DNA of 64,000 nt. It comes from Gloeobacter violaceus PCC 7421. Its GTDB lineage: Bacteria > Cyanobacteriota > Cyanobacteriia > Gloeobacterales > Gloeobacteraceae. Of this stretch, positions 20,030 to 28,735 are shown piece after piece (position 1 is the first letter of the stretch; each line of letters begins with the position of its first letter). The notes beneath the pieces were generated by a model. It saw nothing but the letters and a program-made list of their open reading frames with translations. It was not told the origin of the DNA and did not search any database. Position numbers and translations under genes: made by a program. The stretch spans positions 1,054,001 to 1,118,000 of the forward strand of contig NC_005125.1 in assembly GCF_000011385.1 (NCBI RefSeq). Direction: 5' to 3'.

Positions 20030-20119
20030 GGGCCACCTCCTGCCTGGCGGATATTGTGCTCAGATATAGCAGATCCGCAGCGAGCCCACCGCCCCAACCG
20101 GACAAAATCATAGATGAAA

Positions 20120-20190
20120 GTCGATATTAATTATTGATATCATCTACTTTTATCTATTGCAAAGCAATATTAACATCGATGCAATAGTCC
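20120..20190 (+). promoter_or_regulatory. AT-rich inverted repeats before ndhF3 (LysR operator candidate)
   Basis: The region between the divergent 102-aa gene and ndhF3 turns AT-rich and holds nested dyads: TATTGC-AAA-GCAATA at 20155-20169, a second GCAATAG at 20181-20187 that can also pair with CTATTGC at 20154-20160, and GATATtaattattGATATC nearby. LysR-type regulators bind T-N11-A dyads of this sort. Assignment to NdhR/CcmR is inferred from position. Confidence 0.45.
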
Positions 20191-20280
20191 AAGCGGGTCG
20201 AAAAACGGTCCCTCGCGCCGCGGGGAGCCGCTCGGGCCGGATGTTCGTGCATGTGTCCAGCGTCGGGAGTTCTGGCTGCG

Positions 20281-22089
20281 ATGGATCTCGCTATTGTTCA
20301 ATCTGCCTGGTGGATTCCCCTGTACAATCTGGCCGGCGCCGTGCTGGCCCTGCCCTGGTCCCCGGGGATCATCCGCAAGACCGGACCGCGCCCGGCCGGT
20401 TACCTCAATTTGATTGCGACGCTGTTTGCCCTGGTCCATTGCCTGCTGTTGCTGCGGGAGGTCTGGGGTCAGGGGCCGGTGGCGATGAGCTTTACCTGGT
20501 TGGAGGTGCCGGGACTGACCCTGACGCTGCCGCTGGAAATTTCGGCGGTAACGGTGACGGCGGCGGCGGTGGTGGCTGGGTTGGGCTTGCTCGCCCAGTT
20601 GTACGCCGTCGCCTACCTGGAGATGGACTGGGGATGGGCCAGGCTCTTTTCGCTGTTGGGCCTGTTCCAGGCGGGCATGAGCGCGCTGGTGCTGTGCAAT
20701 TCGCTGTTTTTCAGCTACTTTATCCTCGAAATTCTCACCCTGGGCACCTATTTGCTGGTTGGGTTCTGGTTCAACCAGCCCCTGGTGGTCACCGGGGCGC
20801 GCGACGCTTTTTTGACTAAGCGCGTCGGCGACCTGTTTATGTTGATGGGCGTACTTGCCCTCTGGCCGCTGGCGGGCACCTGGGACTTCTCGGAACTGGC
20901 GCGCTGGGCGGCTGTGACTCCCCCGGACGCGAGTGTTGCCACCCTGTTGGGACTGGCGCTGATCGCCGGCCCGATCGGCAAGTGCGCCCAGTTCCCGCTG
21001 CACCTGTGGCTCGACGAGGCCATGGAAGGTCCCTTGCCTTCGACCATTCTGCGCAACTCGGTGGTGGTCGCCACCGGCGCCTGGGTGTTGGTCAAAATGT
21101 ATCCGCTCGTTGCCCTCTCGCCGGTAACCGTCGCGGCCCTCATCGCCATCGGCTCGATCACCGCCCTGGGCGGCTCGCTGGTGGCCCTGGCCCAGATCGA
21201 CGTCAAGCGGGTATTGTCGTACCTGGTGAGTGCTTACCTGGGCCTGGTGCTCGTCGCAGTGGCCACCGGCCAGCTTTCGACCGCGCTGCTGCTGCTTTTG
21301 GCCAATGCCCTGGCGATGGCGCTGTTGGTGATGGCCGTGGGTTCGGCAGTCTGGAACAACATCAGCCAGGATCTCAGCCAGTTGGGCGGTCTGTGGTCGC
21401 GTCGGCCCGTCACCGCGCTGTGCTATCTGACCGGCTGCTTTGGGTTGGTGGCGGCTTTGCCCCTCGGGGGCCTTTGGGCGCAACTGGAGATGGTCGAGGG
21501 GCTCTGGAACGCCCAGCCGCTTTTGGCTGTGCTCGTGGTGGTCGTCAATGCCCTGGCCGGTTTTGCTTTGGGCCGCGTCTTCGGTCTGATTTTCCTGGGC
21601 AAGCCTACCCAGATGACCGTGCGCTCGCCTGAGGCGCCCTGGCCGATGGTGGTGCCGATGACGGTGCTCGCCGGTTTGGTGATTCATTTTCCCATCGTGC
21701 TTGCCACGATCGGCTTGCTGCCCGGCACCGCCGCCAATCCGCTGGCGCTCCCCGCCCTGGTGGCCCTAGTGGTGCCGGGCCTGGCAGGCGTGGTGCTCGG
21801 AGCGCGGCTCAGGCCGGTGGAATTGCCCAACCGCCCGGTGCAGGACTGGCTGGCCAACGACTTTTACACCGCCGTCGCCTACAAGAACACCATCGTCTTT
21901 GTGATCGGTTTGATTTCGCAGTTCGTTTCACTCTTTGACCGCTACGTGGTCGACGGGTTGGTGAACCTGGTGGGGCAGCTCTCGTTTTTGGGTGGCGAGG
22001 GCATCAAGTACAGCACCACCGGCCAGACCCAGTTCTATTTGCTCACGATCATTCTGGGGGTCGTGCTCCTCGGAATGCTGATGATTTAG
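20281..22089 (+). CDS. ndhF3: NDH-1 subunit NdhF3 (CO2 uptake)
   Basis: A 602-residue polytopic proton-channel subunit of the complex I/Mrp antiporter family. Segments such as GPIGKCAQFPLHLWLDEAMEGP and QIDVKRVLSYLVSAYLG are typical of NdhF, including the conserved channel Lys residues. It is shorter than NdhF1 and followed by ndhD3, cupA and cupS, which marks the NDH-1MS high-affinity CO2-uptake complex. ATG at 20281 (MDLAIVQSAWW) fits the family start; an in-frame ATG at 20251 adds 10 residues. In Gloeobacter-like cells, which lack thylakoids, the complex should sit in the cytoplasmic membrane (inference). Confidence 0.93.
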   Translation: MDLAIVQSAWWIPLYNLAGAVLALPWSPGIIRKTGPRPAGYLNLIATLFALVHCLLLLREVWGQGPVAMSFTWLEVPGLTLTLPLEISAVTVTAAAVVAGLGLLAQLYAVAYLEMDWGWARLFSLLGLFQAGMSALVLCNSLFFSYFILEILTLGTYLLVGFWFNQPLVVTGARDAFLTKRVGDLFMLMGVLALWPLAGTWDFSELARWAAVTPPDASVATLLGLALIAGPIGKCAQFPLHLWLDEAMEGPLPSTILRNSVVVATGAWVLVKMYPLVALSPVTVAALIAIGSITALGGSLVALAQIDVKRVLSYLVSAYLGLVLVAVATGQLSTALLLLLANALAMALLVMAVGSAVWNNISQDLSQLGGLWSRRPVTALCYLTGCFGLVAALPLGGLWAQLEMVEGLWNAQPLLAVLVVVVNALAGFALGRVFGLIFLGKPTQMTVRSPEAPWPMVVPMTVLAGLVIHFPIVLATIGLLPGTAANPLALPALVALVVPGLAGVVLGARLRPVELPNRPVQDWLANDFYTAVAYKNTIVFVIGLISQFVSLFDRYVVDGLVNLVGQLSFLGGEGIKYSTTGQTQFYLLTIILGVVLLGMLMI

Positions 22090-22126
22090 CTCCTGTTCTC
22101 CACACGACGCGCGAGGTACGGTTGCA

Positions 22127-23641
22127 ATGTTGAGTGTGCTTATCTGGTTGCCGGTGGTGGGCGCTCTGCTGGTGGGCCTCTGGCCCGGCGCTTCCGCCGC
22201 AAGATTGCGAAGCATCGCCCTCGCCTTCGCCACGGCCGGGGTGCTCTGGTCGGCCGGGTTGCTCTGGCAGTTCGACCCTGCCCGGCCGGGGTTGCAGTTT
22301 GTCGAATTTATCCCCTGGATTGCCCCGGTAGGCCTGCACTACAGCCTCGGGGCGGACGGCCTCTCGCTGCCGCTCATTGCCCTCAACAGCCTGCTCATCT
22401 GGATCGCCATCTACAGCAACGCGTACTCCGGCGAGCGCCCCAGGCTTTACTACGGCTTGCTGTTGCTGGCCGGGGGCGGGATGGCCGGAGCGTTCGCCGC
22501 CCAGAATTTGCTGCTGTTTTTCTTGTTCTACGAGCTGGAACTGCTGCCCTTTTATCTGCTCATCTTTTTGTGGGGCTGCAGTGAGAAGCGCGGCTACGCG
22601 GCGATGAAATTTCTCATCTACACCGCCGTCTCGGGCTTCTTAATTCTGGGTGCTTTTCTGGGCCTAGTGCTGCTGGACGGTTCGTCAAGCTTCGCCTACG
22701 GCGAACAATCCACCGCCGCCCTGCCGTTGATTACCCAGTTGATTCTGCTCACGATGCTGCTGGTCGGCTTCGGCATCAAGATTCCGCTGGTGCCGCTGCA
22801 CACCTGGCTGCCGGACGCCTACTGCGAAGCGTCCCCGCCGGTGGCCATTCTCTTAGGCGGGGTGCTCGCCAAGCTCGGAGCCTACGGCCTGCTGCGCTTC
22901 GGCCTGGGGCTCTTTCCTGAGACCTGGGCACTGGTGGCGCCGGGGCTTGCCACGATCGGTGCAATCACCGCTGTCTACGGCGCCTTCTCCGCCATTGCCC
23001 AGAGGGACATCAAGCGCATGGTTGCCTACAGCTCGATTGGCCACATGGGCTATATTCTCCTGGCCGCCGCCGCCGCCACCCCTTTGAGCCTGCTCGGGGC
23101 GATGCTGCAGATGGTGAGCCATGGCCTCATCCTCGCGATTTTGTTCCACCTGGTGGGGGTGGTCGAAGCCAAAGTCGGCACCCGCGACCTGGACGTGCTC
23201 AACGGCCTGATGAACCCGATTCGCGGCCTGCCGATGGTGAGCGCGCTATTGGTGCTGGGGGGGATGGCCTCCGCCGGCATTCCGGGGCTGGTGGGCTTCG
23301 TGGCCGAATTTCTGGTGTTGCAGGGCTCCTTTGCCGCCTTCCCGGTCCAGACGATTCTGTGCGTCGTCTGCAGCGGTCTCACGGCGGTCTACTTCGTGAT
23401 TTTGCTCAACCGCACCTGCTTCGGTCGCCTGGATAACGCCACCGCCTACTACCCGCCGGTGCGCTGGATCGAGCGCACCCCTGCATTGATCCTCGCCGGC
23501 ATCATCCTGGTCCTGGGCGTTCAGCCCGAGTGGCTCTCGCGCTGGAGCGAGGTGACCGCCGAGTCGATGGTTACCCCAGTTCAAAGTGCGGCCAACCAGC
23601 CCAAAATGCCGGCCGCCGCCGCTTCTCTCAGCCCGAACTAG
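22127..23641 (+). CDS. ndhD3: NDH-1 subunit NdhD3 (CO2 uptake)
   Basis: A 504-residue NdhD-family membrane subunit with about 14 hydrophobic segments. The conserved FFLFYELELLPFYLLIFLWG, HTWLPDAYCEASPPVAILLGG and RDIKRMVAYSSIGHMGY stretches contain the channel Glu, Lys and His positions. It starts 37 bases after ndhF3 and its stop lies 22 bases before cupA. The operon context identifies it as the D3 type of NDH-1MS rather than the respiratory D1 or the constitutive D4 type. Confidence 0.93.
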   Translation: MLSVLIWLPVVGALLVGLWPGASAARLRSIALAFATAGVLWSAGLLWQFDPARPGLQFVEFIPWIAPVGLHYSLGADGLSLPLIALNSLLIWIAIYSNAYSGERPRLYYGLLLLAGGGMAGAFAAQNLLLFFLFYELELLPFYLLIFLWGCSEKRGYAAMKFLIYTAVSGFLILGAFLGLVLLDGSSSFAYGEQSTAALPLITQLILLTMLLVGFGIKIPLVPLHTWLPDAYCEASPPVAILLGGVLAKLGAYGLLRFGLGLFPETWALVAPGLATIGAITAVYGAFSAIAQRDIKRMVAYSSIGHMGYILLAAAAATPLSLLGAMLQMVSHGLILAILFHLVGVVEAKVGTRDLDVLNGLMNPIRGLPMVSALLVLGGMASAGIPGLVGFVAEFLVLQGSFAAFPVQTILCVVCSGLTAVYFVILLNRTCFGRLDNATAYYPPVRWIERTPALILAGIILVLGVQPEWLSRWSEVTAESMVTPVQSAANQPKMPAAAASLSPN

Positions 23642-23663
23642 TCACCGCACGAGGTATCCGCCG

Positions 23664-24974
23664 ATGACGACCGCCACAAAATCCCCTATCCTCCCCGGCT
23701 ACAGCGGGGTGCTCCCGCCCTCCCAGCACGAATTTGCGCAGGTCGTTCACCGCCTGGAGGCGGGCGGAGCGATGTTGCCGGATTCGCCCGAGAACCTGAT
23801 GCAAATCATCGGCATCTACAAGGCCTACGCCGTGCCGATGGACTTCTACTGGCGCGACTTGCTCTATATGGCCGAGCAGGTCTTCCTCGATCCGCTGCCC
23901 TTTTTCAAGTACTTCCCGACCCAGGAATATCTGGATCGCCACAACCACTACGCGGGCGAGGACGCCGACTTGCGCATCTGGCGCGGTCCCGCCACCGCCC
24001 ACCCGGAACTGTTGGCCTTCATGGAAAAGGGCGAAACCGGCAAGATGCCCAAGTTGTTCCACCACCTCTGGCACGACCGTATCAACATGGAATTTGCCGA
24101 GGAGTGCATGCGCGCCATGCTCTGGCACCAGGGTATGGGCGGGCGCTTCAACGATTATCTGGACAGCGACGAATACCGCGAGGGTGCCGATCGGGCTATC
24201 CGCGCCTACTTCAAGGGCAATCCGGCCATGCTCGCCCTGCACAAACTCTTTCCGGACCTGTTCTTGGAGCAGTGCCGCCAGGCGAGTTACCTGGCCAACC
24301 TGGGCCTCTTTTGGGAGGTGATGGCCCCGGTCTTCTTCGAGATGTCGGATTTGTTCGACGAGGGCAAATTGCGCACCGTCCCCGAGGCGATGAACTTTCT
24401 CGTCAACGGCATCTTTGCCATTGCCGGGCGGCCCATCTACCACCACGTCTATATCCGGGGCGAGTGCTACGAGGTCATCCCCAAATCCAAGGGCTTCACC
24501 TGGCTGTACGAGGCGGCCCTGCCCTACGTGGAGGCCGTCTTTTACCGCACCTCTCCCTTTCGCGGCACCAAGTCCTATAACGCCCAGGCCAAGCAGGTAC
24601 CCGAAGATCAAAAAGACTTTCACTTTGGCATTCTCTATGCCGATGTCTTTCCGGTGGGCACCGCCGGGATCCCGCCCACGCTGCTGATGCAGGACATGTA
24701 CCATTTCCTGCCGCCCTATCTGGTCGAGTACTACAGCCGCCACTGCAAGGGCAAGGACGACATGCTCATCCAACTGGGCATCACCTTTCAGCGCTCGATG
24801 TACTGTGTCACCTCGGCGGTTATCCAGGCCTTGCGCGCGGCGTTACTCTACCCGCTCGACGATCCGAATCCGCGCCATTTGCAGGCCAACCGGGCTTTTT
24901 TTGAGATGCAGCTTGACCGCTTCAAGCGGCCCGAGGCGCGCCTGCGCGATATCCAGCACCAGGACTACCGTTAG
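23664..24974 (+). CDS. cupA: CO2 hydration protein CupA/ChpY
   Basis: A 436-residue soluble protein of the CO2-hydration (Chp) family, which attaches to NDH-1MS and converts CO2 to bicarbonate at the expense of redox or proton energy. The sequence is colinear with known members (GVLPPSQHEF, YKAYAVPMDFYWRDLLY, MGGRFNDYLDSDEYREG, IPPTLLMQDMYHFLPPYLVEYY). His, Asp and Cys residues that could bind zinc are spread along it. GAGG stands before the ATG at 23664. Position between ndhD3 and a fasciclin gene identifies CupA rather than CupB. Confidence 0.93.
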   Translation: MTTATKSPILPGYSGVLPPSQHEFAQVVHRLEAGGAMLPDSPENLMQIIGIYKAYAVPMDFYWRDLLYMAEQVFLDPLPFFKYFPTQEYLDRHNHYAGEDADLRIWRGPATAHPELLAFMEKGETGKMPKLFHHLWHDRINMEFAEECMRAMLWHQGMGGRFNDYLDSDEYREGADRAIRAYFKGNPAMLALHKLFPDLFLEQCRQASYLANLGLFWEVMAPVFFEMSDLFDEGKLRTVPEAMNFLVNGIFAIAGRPIYHHVYIRGECYEVIPKSKGFTWLYEAALPYVEAVFYRTSPFRGTKSYNAQAKQVPEDQKDFHFGILYADVFPVGTAGIPPTLLMQDMYHFLPPYLVEYYSRHCKGKDDMLIQLGITFQRSMYCVTSAVIQALRAALLYPLDDPNPRHLQANRAFFEMQLDRFKRPEARLRDIQHQDYR

Positions 24975-24995
24975 CTACCCAAGGAAAACACTCCC

Positions 24996-25400
24996 ATGCC
25001 CGACATTGTCGACATCGCCGTGGGCGCCGGTGCCTTCAAGACCCTGGTGACCGCCGTCCAGGTGGCCGGCCTGGTTGATACCCTCAAAAGTCCCGGCCCG
25101 TTCACTGTGTTTGCCCCCAACGACGAGGCCTTCGCCCAACTGCCCCCGGGTACCGTCACCTCCCTGGTGCAAAACCCGCCCCAACTGGCGCGCATCCTCT
25201 GCTTCCACGTCGTCCCCGGCCGCTACAAACAGGCGGACTTGGCCAGGGTGGGTTCCCTCAACTCCGTCGAAGGCGCCCCCATCCCCTTTTATTGCGCAGA
25301 AGGCGTCTTCGAGGTCAAAAACGCCACGGTCCTTGCGGCGGACATCGAAGCCGACAACGGCATCATCCACGTCCTGGACCGCGTCATCTTGATGGGCTAG
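24996..25400 (+). CDS. cupS: CupS, fasciclin-domain subunit of NDH-1MS
   Basis: A 134-residue single fasciclin (FAS1) domain without signal peptide. Both FAS1 landmarks are visible: [11 protein letters not shown] (H1 box) and [11 protein letters not shown] near the C-terminus (H2 box, YH motif replaced by IH). It directly follows cupA (21 bases), as CupS does in other cyanobacteria, where it is a small stalk subunit bound to CupA. AAGGAAA precedes the ATG. The next gene starts a duplicated Uma2 block immediately after its stop codon. Confidence 0.9.
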   Translation: MPDIVDIAVGAGAFKTLVTAVQVAGLVDTLKSPGPFTVFAPNDEAFAQLPPGTVTSLVQNPPQLARILCFHVVPGRYKQADLARVGSLNSVEGAPIPFYCAEGVFEVKNATVLAADIEADNGIIHVLDRVILMG

Positions 25401-25436
25401 GAACATCTGCACACATCGGCTAGGATGAGGCCAAAA
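25401..25436 (+). repeat. 36-base direct repeat, copy 1
   Basis: The 36 bases right after the cupS stop are identical by eye to 27991-28026. Both copies stand immediately before an Uma2 gene, so leader and gene were duplicated together. Confidence 0.85.
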
Positions 25437-25447
25437 TGGTCCAGGCC

Positions 25448-26164
25448 ATGGTTATCTCTACCCAGGCGGTCCAGTACCCGGATTCTGACGGCCAGCCGAT
25501 GTCCGACAACACCCGGCAGTTTCGCTGGATCGTCTACATCAAAGAAGGGCTCGATTGGCTGTTCGCAGACAATCCCAGCGTGTTCGTGGCGGGCGATCTG
25601 CTGTGGTACCCAGTGGAGGGGGACAACAAGACCCGCCAGGCTCCCGACGCGATGGTCGTCTTCGGCCGCCCCAAGGGCGACCGGGGCAGCTACCGGCAGT
25701 GGGAAGAAGGCGACGTCGCTCCCCAGGTGGTCTTCGAGGTGCTCTCGCCCGGTAACACGGTGCCTGAGATGAGCCGCAAGCTGCTGTTCTACGAGCGCTT
25801 CGGTGTAGAGGAATACTACCTCTACGATCCCGATCGCTTTGATCTGGCCGGATTTGTGCGTCGGGACGACCGCCTGGATCCGGTCGATGCAATGCAGGGT
25901 TGGGTCAGCCCGCGCCTGGGGGTGCGTTTCGCTTTGGCCGACAACGGCGACCTGGTTCTTGTCCGTCCCGACAGCTTACCTTTTGAGAGCTATCAAGCCG
26001 TCGCCCGCAGGGCCGAAGCGGAACGACTTCAGACCCAGATGGCGCAGCAGGAAACCCAGATGGCGCGGCAGGAGGCCGAACAGGCTCAGCAGCGGGCTCA
26101 GGTAGCCGAGCAGCGCGCCGAGGAGCTGACCCGGCGTCTGCAGGAAATGGGATTGGAGCCGTAG
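25448..26164 (+). CDS. Uma2 family PD-(D/E)XK nuclease-like protein with coiled coil
   Basis: A 238-residue Uma2-family protein. The nuclease-like core shows DAMVVFGRPKGDRGSY, then QVVFEVLSPGNT and KLLFYERFGVEEYYLYDP, the D...ExL pattern of the PD-(D/E)XK fold. The last ~50 residues are Gln/Glu/Ala heptads (QMAQQETQMARQEAEQ), a coiled coil longer than in the paralogue at 28038. The ATG at 25448 is homologous to the paralogue's only start; the frame-open ATG at 25436 is ACG in the other copy. Uma2 proteins are greatly expanded in cyanobacteria and their function is not established. Confidence 0.85.
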   Translation: MVISTQAVQYPDSDGQPMSDNTRQFRWIVYIKEGLDWLFADNPSVFVAGDLLWYPVEGDNKTRQAPDAMVVFGRPKGDRGSYRQWEEGDVAPQVVFEVLSPGNTVPEMSRKLLFYERFGVEEYYLYDPDRFDLAGFVRRDDRLDPVDAMQGWVSPRLGVRFALADNGDLVLVRPDSLPFESYQAVARRAEAERLQTQMAQQETQMARQEAEQAQQRAQVAEQRAEELTRRLQEMGLEP

Positions 26165-26178
26165 CGCCGCAAAATGTT

Positions 26179-27201
26179 TCAAGGCAAATCTGTCCTCAAG
26201 TCTTCGATCAGGCGCACCGTCAGCGGTCCGGCCGGGACTCCGTAGACGCGCGGGGGGGCGGCGGCCGGTCCTGCGAGGCCACCCAAAAGTACTCCCAGTA
26301 AGCCGCCGATCGGGCCGCCTACCAGAAAACCGCCATAACCGGCCATCACGCTCGGATGGGCCACAGGGCCAGTATTTCCACCTGAAAGGGGCGTGTAGAT
26401 GACCGCTGAAGCGGCGGCGATCGCATAACGGTTCCCGTCAATCTCCAGTTCGCGAATCACCAGTTGCGCCCCGCCGTCGGCCTTTTCGACCAACCCATGC
26501 ACGCGGCTGCCGCGGGGAATGACGATCGTGCCGCGCGCCCCCACCACCGGCTGATCCACTACCGCACTGACCGCCACCGACGCGCTCGCCGCCAGCGATA
26601 CCTCCCGGTCAAGGCGCACCAGCATCGCGTTACCCGCGTGCACCAGCCGGCTGTCGTCGCCCCGTCCGGCGTCCGCCACCGGCTGACCGGCCATCAGCGG
26701 CTCGCCAATCACCGGCAGGTGGGGCCGGGCACTCTGGGCAGTGCTGATCGCTGGACGGGGCTCGGTGGCAGGCTCAGTCGCAAGCGCACTGAGATCCCCG
26801 GCAAAGGGGGCAAGGACAATGTTTTTGAGCCCGGCGGGGCTGCTCTGCCGCCGGATCTGACCTGCCAGACTCACTGGAACCGTCGCTTCGAGCGGTCGCT
26901 CCTCGCCGAGCAGTTGACCGCGCAACTTGACTTGTTTAATCTGTTTGTCCCGAGAACTCACCAGGTTGGCGAGCCCCACCAGCACCAGCTTCAACTGATC
27001 GCGGTCTGTATATAATTGTCCAGTCTCGATGGTGAGCATTTCCCCCGCGCGCGACAACCGCACCCGCTCCCCTGCCAGACCGCTTTGGGTGACAACCTTC
27101 TGCAAGGAAGCGACCGGGGCGGCCCCGAGTGGCTCCACGCTTGCCCAGAACAACAGCGCAACTGCCGCCGCCGCCGATACCCGTCCGCCCAAGCCCTGCA
27201 T
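26179..27201 (-). CDS. exported protein with TrbI-like core, 340 aa
   Basis: A 340-residue exported protein of unknown role. The N-terminus is a signal peptide (AAAAVALLFWASVEPLGAAP). Residues ~200-280 (LDREVSLAASASVAVSAVV followed by GTIVIPRGSRVHGLVEKA and VIRELEIDGNRYAI) resemble the TrbI/VirB10-type or general beta-barrel core in which a pre-set value is fixed by 'IPRGS'. A Gly-rich segment, GGFLVGGPIGGLLGVLLGGLAG, follows and could insert in a membrane. GGGAG precedes the ATG. It reads toward the Uma2 gene and is divergent from the next exported protein across ~100 bases. Confidence 0.65.
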   Translation of the reverse strand: MQGLGGRVSAAAAVALLFWASVEPLGAAPVASLQKVVTQSGLAGERVRLSRAGEMLTIETGQLYTDRDQLKLVLVGLANLVSSRDKQIKQVKLRGQLLGEERPLEATVPVSLAGQIRRQSSPAGLKNIVLAPFAGDLSALATEPATEPRPAISTAQSARPHLPVIGEPLMAGQPVADAGRGDDSRLVHAGNAMLVRLDREVSLAASASVAVSAVVDQPVVGARGTIVIPRGSRVHGLVEKADGGAQLVIRELEIDGNRYAIAAASAVIYTPLSGGNTGPVAHPSVMAGYGGFLVGGPIGGLLGVLLGGLAGPAAAPPRVYGVPAGPLTVRLIEDLRTDLP

Positions 27202-27304
27202 CGCTGTCTCCCGCCAAGCACTGCGGCGGCTGAGTGTTCATACAGATGGCAATTATCCTAGCGCATAGAATAGAAGCCCCTCTCTGTCTGCAGGATCACT
27301 GCCG

Positions 27305-27958
27305 ATGGCTTCTATGCTCCAGTTGTGCAAGCTAAGCAAAAGTCTACTCATCGCGACCGGTTGGCTGTTGGGCTGCGCTATCCGGGTGAGCGCCCAGACC
27401 CCCGACAGCACCGCCGACACCGAATTGAGCGAACCGTCCACCGAGTCCCCGCCCGCTTTGCAGCTGGGGATCGAAAAAGTGATCCCCGAGTGGGTGCGCG
27501 GCACCTGGCGCTACACGTCGATCATCGTCGAAGAAAAAGGCTTTCGAAACCTCGGCCGCTACCGCAAAGAAGAACTGGCCCTGCCCGGCGACCTCTCGCC
27601 GCGCTACTACACCCATTACGACGACGGCGAGAAGCTGGAGCGCGTCTGCTGGCAGGTGACCCGCCACACCTCCGAGCGCTTCGCCTTCACCGAGCGCCTC
27701 AAAGATAGCCGCGGAGCACTTCTGGAAGATTTTGTCGAAATCACCAGCGTCAAACCAGGGAAAGCAGCGATCCGCCAGCGTACCGTGGTGCTCAAAGCAG
27801 CGGGCTGGACCGGCAAAAAGCGCACCGGCGGCCTCTTTGAGCACGCCCCCGGCACCAGCGGCGCCTACCATGTACGCACCGGCGTCATGCAGCGCGATCC
27901 GGGCTCCCAGAGCGAACGGCTGCAGGATGTCGACCTTGACCGGTTGCGTTGCCGGTAG
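27305..27958 (+). CDS. exported hypothetical protein, 217 aa
   Basis: I do not recognise a family with certainty. An N-terminal hydrophobic segment ending CAIRVSAQ is a probable signal peptide. The mature part has conserved-looking segments WVRGTWRYTSIIVEEKGFRNLGRYRKEELALPGDL and a basic tail. No catalytic motif is apparent. It shares a ~100-base promoter region with the divergent exported protein upstream. The second 36-base direct repeat begins 33 bases after its stop. Confidence 0.65.
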   Translation: MASMLQLCKLSKSLLIATGWLLGCAIRVSAQTPDSTADTELSEPSTESPPALQLGIEKVIPEWVRGTWRYTSIIVEEKGFRNLGRYRKEELALPGDLSPRYYTHYDDGEKLERVCWQVTRHTSERFAFTERLKDSRGALLEDFVEITSVKPGKAAIRQRTVVLKAAGWTGKKRTGGLFEHAPGTSGAYHVRTGVMQRDPGSQSERLQDVDLDRLRCR

Positions 27959-27990
27959 AGCGCTGCACAGCGCCGCAGCACACGATGCTG

Positions 27991-28026
27991 GAACATCTGC
28001 ACACATCGGCTAGGATGAGGCCAAAA
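27991..28026 (+). repeat. 36-base direct repeat, copy 2
   Basis: Identical by eye to 25401-25436 and likewise placed directly before an Uma2 gene. It includes a TAGGAT element and possible translation signals of the Uma2 gene. Confidence 0.85.
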
Positions 28027-28037
28027 CGGTTCGTGCT

Positions 28038-28670
28038 ATGGTCATCTCCGCCCAACCGGTACAGTATCCCGACTCCGACGGCTTGCCGATGTCCGACAAC
28101 ACCCGGCAGTTTCGCTGGATCGTCACCATCAAAGAAGGACTCGATTGGCTGTTCGCCGACAATCCCAGCGTGTTCGTGGCGGGCGATCTGCTGTGGTATC
28201 CGGTGGAGGGGGACAACAAGACCCGCCAGGCTCCCGACGCGATGGTCGTCTTCGGCCGTCCCAAAGGCGACCGGGGCAGCTACCGGCAGTGGGAGGAGAA
28301 CGGCATCGCTCCCCAGGTGGTCTTCGAGGTGCTCTCGCCCGGTAACACCGTGCCGGAAATGAGCCGCAAGCTGCTGTTCTACGAGCGCTTCGGTGTGCAG
28401 GAGTACTACCTCTACGACCCCGACCGCTACGATCTGGCCGGATTCGTGCGCCGGGGGGATTCCCTGGAACCGGTCGAGGCGATGCAGGGTTGGCTCAGCC
28501 CGCTGCTCGGGGTGCGTTTCGCTTTGGCCGACAACGGCGACTTGAGCCTGATCCGCCCGGACGGTCGTTCTTTCGAGAGCTATCAGGCCGTCGCCCGACG
28601 TGCGGAAGCGGCAGAGAAACGAGCGGAAGAATTGACCCGGCGACTGCGAGAATTGGGACTGGAACCCTAG
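28038..28670 (+). CDS. Uma2 family protein, recent paralogue
   Basis: A 210-residue near-copy of the Uma2 gene at 25448. Most of the first ~170 residues are identical, including the DAMVVFGRPKGDRGSY, VVFEVLSPGNT and YERFGVQEYYLYDP nuclease-like segments. The C-terminal coiled coil is shortened to one block (RRAEAAEKRAEELTRRLRE), so the main change since duplication is loss or gain of heptad units. Its function is not established. The shared 36-base leader shows that the duplication included the control region. Confidence 0.85.
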   Translation: MVISAQPVQYPDSDGLPMSDNTRQFRWIVTIKEGLDWLFADNPSVFVAGDLLWYPVEGDNKTRQAPDAMVVFGRPKGDRGSYRQWEENGIAPQVVFEVLSPGNTVPEMSRKLLFYERFGVQEYYLYDPDRYDLAGFVRRGDSLEPVEAMQGWLSPLLGVRFALADNGDLSLIRPDGRSFESYQAVARRAEAAEKRAEELTRRLRELGLEP

Positions 28671-28735
28671 CCGCCCGGCGCACTAAAGCCTGACAAGGCT
28701 CCTGCGACGATCTGGCGGCTTCTATCGGTCGCACT

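Noticed and set aside
20170-21687. 505-codon minus-strand frame over ndhF3
   Set aside because: Gln/His/Arg-rich low-complexity composition mirrors the hydrophobic codons of ndhF3; no recognisable domain.
25436-25448. Upstream ATG as start of the first Uma2 gene
   Set aside because: The corresponding codon in the duplicated copy is ACG, whereas the ATG at 25448 is conserved in both.
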